From Aeromonas eucrenophila (GTDB lineage: Bacteria > Pseudomonadota > Gammaproteobacteria > Enterobacterales > Aeromonadaceae): a DNA stretch of 64,000 nt. A program made the position numbers and the translations under genes. This document shows positions 61,534 to 64,000 of this stretch, one piece after another; the first letter of the stretch is position 1; the number at the start of each line of letters is the position of its first letter. The notes beneath the pieces were generated by a model. The model was not told where the DNA came from. It ran no database searches and worked only from the letters and a program-made list of their open reading frames with translations. The stretch is from assembly GCF_000819865.1 (NCBI RefSeq), contig NZ_CDDF01000005.1, positions 355,498 to 419,497 of the forward strand. Direction: 5' to 3'.

Positions 61534-62640
61534 TCAGCGCTCGATCAGCGGCGCCGAGCGGTAACTCCAGAGGCCGTAGGTGCGCAGAGCGTCCCGGTAG
61601 ATGCCGAGCAGTTCGCCATCGCTCACCTTGGCCAGGGTCGACAGCGGCTTGTCCGGGTAGCTGACACTGTCTATCTGGATCCCGGCCGGGCCGCTCTGCC
61701 AGCAGGCGATTTCCAGCAGGGTCTGGCCCCGGCGCACATGGCTGGCGGAGCTCACCAGGGTCGCGTACTCAATCTGGTGGCGGGCGAGGGCATAGCCGCT
61801 GTAGAGGGCGTTCTCCACCGTGCTGGTGGCGTAGTTCTCCTCGATGATGCGGGAGCGATCTATGCCCTTCTTCACCAGCCAGTCGGCCATCAGCTTGCCC
61901 TCGGTCTGGCGGTTCTGGGGCACGCCGCCGGTCAGGATGATCAGCGCCGCCGGGTTGGCCTGGGCCAGTGCCCTGGTGGTCTCGAGCCGCCCCAGCAGGA
62001 TGTCGTGCATGCTGCCATCGGGGTTGAGGGCATAGCCCAGGGTGACGATGGCGCGGCGACCCTTCTTCTCACCTCGTCCCTGCTGCTCCTTGAGCGGGGT
62101 GGCGTTGACTCTGTCCACCGTGTCGAAGAGGCGCCGCAAGTCGGCGGCCCGCCCGCCATTGAGCTGGCCCACCCGCTTGAAATAGGCATCGGACTTGGCC
62201 TGATTGCCCTTGAAGCGCTGCCAGGTGGCCAGATAGGTGTTGAGATCCAGATCGTCCGGCGCGGCGGTGAGCGCCTGCTCGAACAGGCCGATGGCCCTGT
62301 CCACGTTGCCGTTGTAGATCTGGGCATTGGCCGCCGAGATCAGCAAGTCGGTGCGATAGGGCTCGAGCTGATAGGCCTGCAGCAACAGCTCGGTGACCAG
62401 CTCCATGTTGCTCGGCATCTTGGCGGTGAAGCCGGCGTCCGAGACCCGGGCCGGCGATTTGAAGACGTGCAAGGCATCCGCCAGCAGCTGATCCACCACC
62501 TGGCGCTTGCTGATGTACTGATCGTAATTCTGCTCCTTTTGCAGGGAGCGCACCGGGGCGGCCCAGGCGACGGAGGGGAGAAACGCCGGCAGTGCCAGCA
62601 GGCTGGCCAGGGTCAGGGCAATCGCGGTTCTTTTCATCAT
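61534..62640 (-). CDS. YdcF/DUF218 family protein with TPR-like region
   Basis: The product is 368 aa with a signal peptide (MMKRTAIALTLASLLALPAF ... AWA). Residues about 75-170 form TPR-like helices (LLLQAYQLEPYRTDLLISAA; GLFEQALTAAPDDLDLNTYL). The C-terminal DUF218 domain (about 195-330) has VTLGYALNPDGS, ILTGGVPQNRQTEGKLMADW, and the EENYATSTVENALYS motif seen in YdcF and SanA proteins. Such proteins are linked to envelope functions, but no reaction is firmly known. GGAA lies 5 bases before the first ATG. It is a single gene. Confidence 0.87.
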   Translation of the reverse strand: MMKRTAIALTLASLLALPAFLPSVAWAAPVRSLQKEQNYDQYISKRQVVDQLLADALHVFKSPARVSDAGFTAKMPSNMELVTELLLQAYQLEPYRTDLLISAANAQIYNGNVDRAIGLFEQALTAAPDDLDLNTYLATWQRFKGNQAKSDAYFKRVGQLNGGRAADLRRLFDTVDRVNATPLKEQQGRGEKKGRRAIVTLGYALNPDGSMHDILLGRLETTRALAQANPAALIILTGGVPQNRQTEGKLMADWLVKKGIDRSRIIEENYATSTVENALYSGYALARHQIEYATLVSSASHVRRGQTLLEIACWQSGPAGIQIDSVSYPDKPLSTLAKVSDGELLGIYRDALRTYGLWSYRSAPLIER

Positions 62641-62745
62641 GGAGTTCCATCGAGGGTTGAGGGCGCCATGCCATTGCATTACCCCTAGGGGCTTTTTCAA
62701 TAAAAACATGAACTTGGTTATTTGTGATTGTACGCCCTTTGGCTG

Positions 62746-62769
62746 AAAAAAACGTGAACCGCTTCGGTT
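62746..62769 (-). terminator. terminator of the LysR gene
   Basis: Short stem AACCG / CGGTT with a 3-nt loop, then CACG and seven T on the minus strand, 27 bases after the stop. The U-tract is good but the stem is short. Confidence 0.6.
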
Positions 62770-62795
62770 ATCCGGGGATGGGCCCGAGCCTTGGC

Positions 62796-63689
62796 TCAGG
62801 GCTGGCCGAGGCGCTCGGCGAGGAACCCGAGCCAGGCCTCTACCTTGGCGGGCAGGTGGCGGCGGCGTGGGTAGAGGCACCAGATGCCGTGCTCCGGCAG
62901 CCGATAGGCGGGCAGCACGGGCACCAGCCGACCGGCGGCGAGATCCTCGCCCACGATGAAGTCCGGCATGTTGCCGATGCCAAGCCCCGCCAGCAGGGCG
63001 CTGTGGATGGCGTCGCTGTTGTTGACCTCGAAATTGCCGCGGGGAGTGATCCCCACCTCGCCCTCCGGCCCTTGCAGGCGCCACTGGGTACCGCCGCGAA
63101 ACAGGGAATAGAACAGACAGTTGTGGCGCTCGAGATCGCCTGGGGTGGCGGGGACGCCGGCCCGGGCCAGATAGGCGGGGGCGGCGCACAGGGTGCTGTG
63201 GCAGGGGGCGAGGCGGCGGGCGATCAGGCTCGAATCCTCCAGGGCGCCGATGCGCAGCCCCACGTCGAATCCCTCGGCGATGAGATCGCGCCGCTCGTCG
63301 CTCATCTCGAACTGCAACTGCACCTCGGGGTAGCGGGCGAGAAACTCGGGGATGAGCGGCACCAGATGGCGGCGGCCGTAGACCATGGGCACCGTGACCC
63401 GCAGCAGGCCCCGGGGAGCCGATTGCAGGGCACTGATGGCATCTTCCCCATCCCTGGCGAGGCGCACCGTGTGGCGCACCGTCTCGAAGTAGCGCTCTCC
63501 CGCCTCGGTGAGGCTGAGAGAGCGGGTGGTGCGATAGAGCAGCTGGCAGCCGAGTAGTTGCTCGAGCTGGCTCACCTTCTTGCTCAGCGCCGACTTGCTG
63601 CTGCCAAGCTGGCGCGCGGCGCCGGAGAAGCTGCCCGCCTCCACCACGGCGACGAAGGCGGGGAGCAGGGCGAAGGCATCCTGGTTCAT
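62796..63689 (-). CDS. LysR-family transcriptional regulator
   Basis: The product is 297 aa. The HTH domain (about 5-63) reads FALLPAFVAVVEAGSFSGAA followed by RQLGSSKSALSKKVSQLEQL; the effector domain has GLLRVTVPMVYGRRHLVPLI and the closing IWCLYPRRRHLPAKVEAWLG, typical of the CrgA/DsdC-unlike large LysR subgroup that reads acidic or electrophilic ligands. It is divergent from the DMT transporter gene at 63789, which is its likely target. The ribosome site is weak. Confidence 0.92.
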   Translation of the reverse strand: MNQDAFALLPAFVAVVEAGSFSGAARQLGSSKSALSKKVSQLEQLLGCQLLYRTTRSLSLTEAGERYFETVRHTVRLARDGEDAISALQSAPRGLLRVTVPMVYGRRHLVPLIPEFLARYPEVQLQFEMSDERRDLIAEGFDVGLRIGALEDSSLIARRLAPCHSTLCAAPAYLARAGVPATPGDLERHNCLFYSLFRGGTQWRLQGPEGEVGITPRGNFEVNNSDAIHSALLAGLGIGNMPDFIVGEDLAAGRLVPVLPAYRLPEHGIWCLYPRRRHLPAKVEAWLGFLAERLGQP

Positions 63690-63788
63690 TCTGTTCTCGA
63701 ACTGGAAACAAAGTTGTGATGTTATGGTGGATTATCGCCTCATTAAAGACAATCTATCCTGCTCCTGTCATCACATAGGAGCCCAGCC

Positions 63789-64000
63789 ATGACAGCCACC
63801 CTCATTGCCTCCCTCTCATCACGTCGCCTCCATGCCGGCCAGGCCATCGGCGCCCTTGCCGCCTTCGGTGCCGGCCTCTTGCTGGCGCTGATGATCGCCC
63901 AAAACGGCGCCCTGGCCCGAGCGACCGATCCCTGGCTCGCGAGCTGGCTCGCCCACGGGGTCGGTACCCTGGTCGCCGCCCTGCTCTGGGGGATCGCGGC
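63789..64000 (+). CDS. DMT-superfamily transporter, YdcZ/DUF606-like (partial)
   Basis: Only the first 70 codons are in the window; the frame is open at the right edge. The protein begins MTATLIASLSSRRLHAGQAI. Two hydrophobic helices are seen (GALAAFGAGLLLALMIAQNG and WLAHGVGTLVAALLWGIA). The Asn-Gly after helix 1 and the SWLAHGVGTLVA start of helix 2 resemble DUF606 small transporters. AGGAG lies 8 bases before the ATG. The divergent LysR gene probably controls it. Confidence 0.75.
   Translation, partial: MTATLIASLSSRRLHAGQAIGALAAFGAGLLLALMIAQNGALARATDPWLASWLAHGVGTLVAALLWGIA

Noticed and set aside
62684..62695. CCCCTAGGGG followed by CTTTTTC on the plus strand as a terminator
   Set aside because: The palindrome has no loop, the stem could not form a usable hairpin, and no plus-strand gene precedes it.
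1..64000. Search for tRNA, rRNA, CRISPR arrays, insertion sequences and attachment sites
   Set aside because: No cloverleaf-like segment, no regularly spaced repeats, no transposase or integrase frame, and no long terminal inverted repeats were seen on reading.

Overview
The window is a GC-rich gammaproteobacterial chromosome segment that most resembles Aeromonas. The evidence for this is DnaK, CyoB, GrpE, NadK and RecN of enterobacterial/vibrio type, an azurin, a family II inorganic pyrophosphatase, a probable PLP-dependent aspartate decarboxylase (PanP type), and Fur-boxed siderophore-related genes. The genus is an inference from content, not from a database search. I see no rRNA, tRNA, CRISPR array, insertion sequence or prophage. 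About 57 coding regions are supported, including two very short ones.

Layout. 1-7.9 kb: a small unknown gene; the D-serine catabolism divergon dsdC / dsdX-dsdA; an H-NS gene; then two iron-regulated genes, a DAHP synthase and a siderophore-interacting ferric reductase, each behind a Fur box. 8-13.3 kb: a MacA-MacB-outer membrane factor efflux operon (ATGA/GTGA overlaps) and a universal stress protein. 13.6-22 kb: core maintenance genes, namely ppaC, SOS-controlled recN (two LexA boxes), nadK, and the chaperone genes grpE, dnaK, dnaJ behind near-consensus heat-shock promoters. 21.8-29.3 kb: an MgtC/SapB protein with a small upstream gene that looks like a free-standing MgtC C-terminal domain; a YeeE/YedE pair; lplA; the PanP-type decarboxylase; a secreted GH18 protein in AT-richer surroundings.

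29.7-35.6 kb is the most interesting block: a copper(I) efflux operon driven by a CueR-type promoter (19-bp spacer). Its order is a small Cys/His/Met membrane protein, a 34-codon Cys-rich leader peptide (CTVCTVCTVC, encoded by a 9-bp tandem repeat) that overlaps the cusB start by ATGA, cusB with a fused CusF domain, cusA, and a free cusF. No cusC is present.

35.7-50.1 kb: an HAE1-type RND pump pair; xthA; a pentapeptide-repeat potassium-channel-like protein; a response regulator with TPR-like helices; apbE; azurin; HutD/Ves; nucleoside hydrolase; small proteins; and a LysR / AhpD-like divergon. 50.7-57.5 kb: cyoABCDE (cytochrome bo3 quinol oxidase and heme O synthase) followed by yajR and a YbaA-like DUF1428 gene, the order known from E. 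coli. 57.6-61.2 kb: the taurine operon tauABCD, with a tandem duplication across the tauC-tauD junction that creates an in-frame 44-codon chimeric ORF coupled at both ends. 61.5-64 kb: a YdcF/DUF218 protein, a LysR regulator, and the start of a DMT (YdcZ/DUF606-like) transporter cut by the window edge.

The best candidates for something undescribed are the Cys-repeat leader of cusB, the chimeric tauC/tauD mini-ORF, and the stand-alone MgtC-C-domain-like protein with a 16-bp perfect palindrome upstream.
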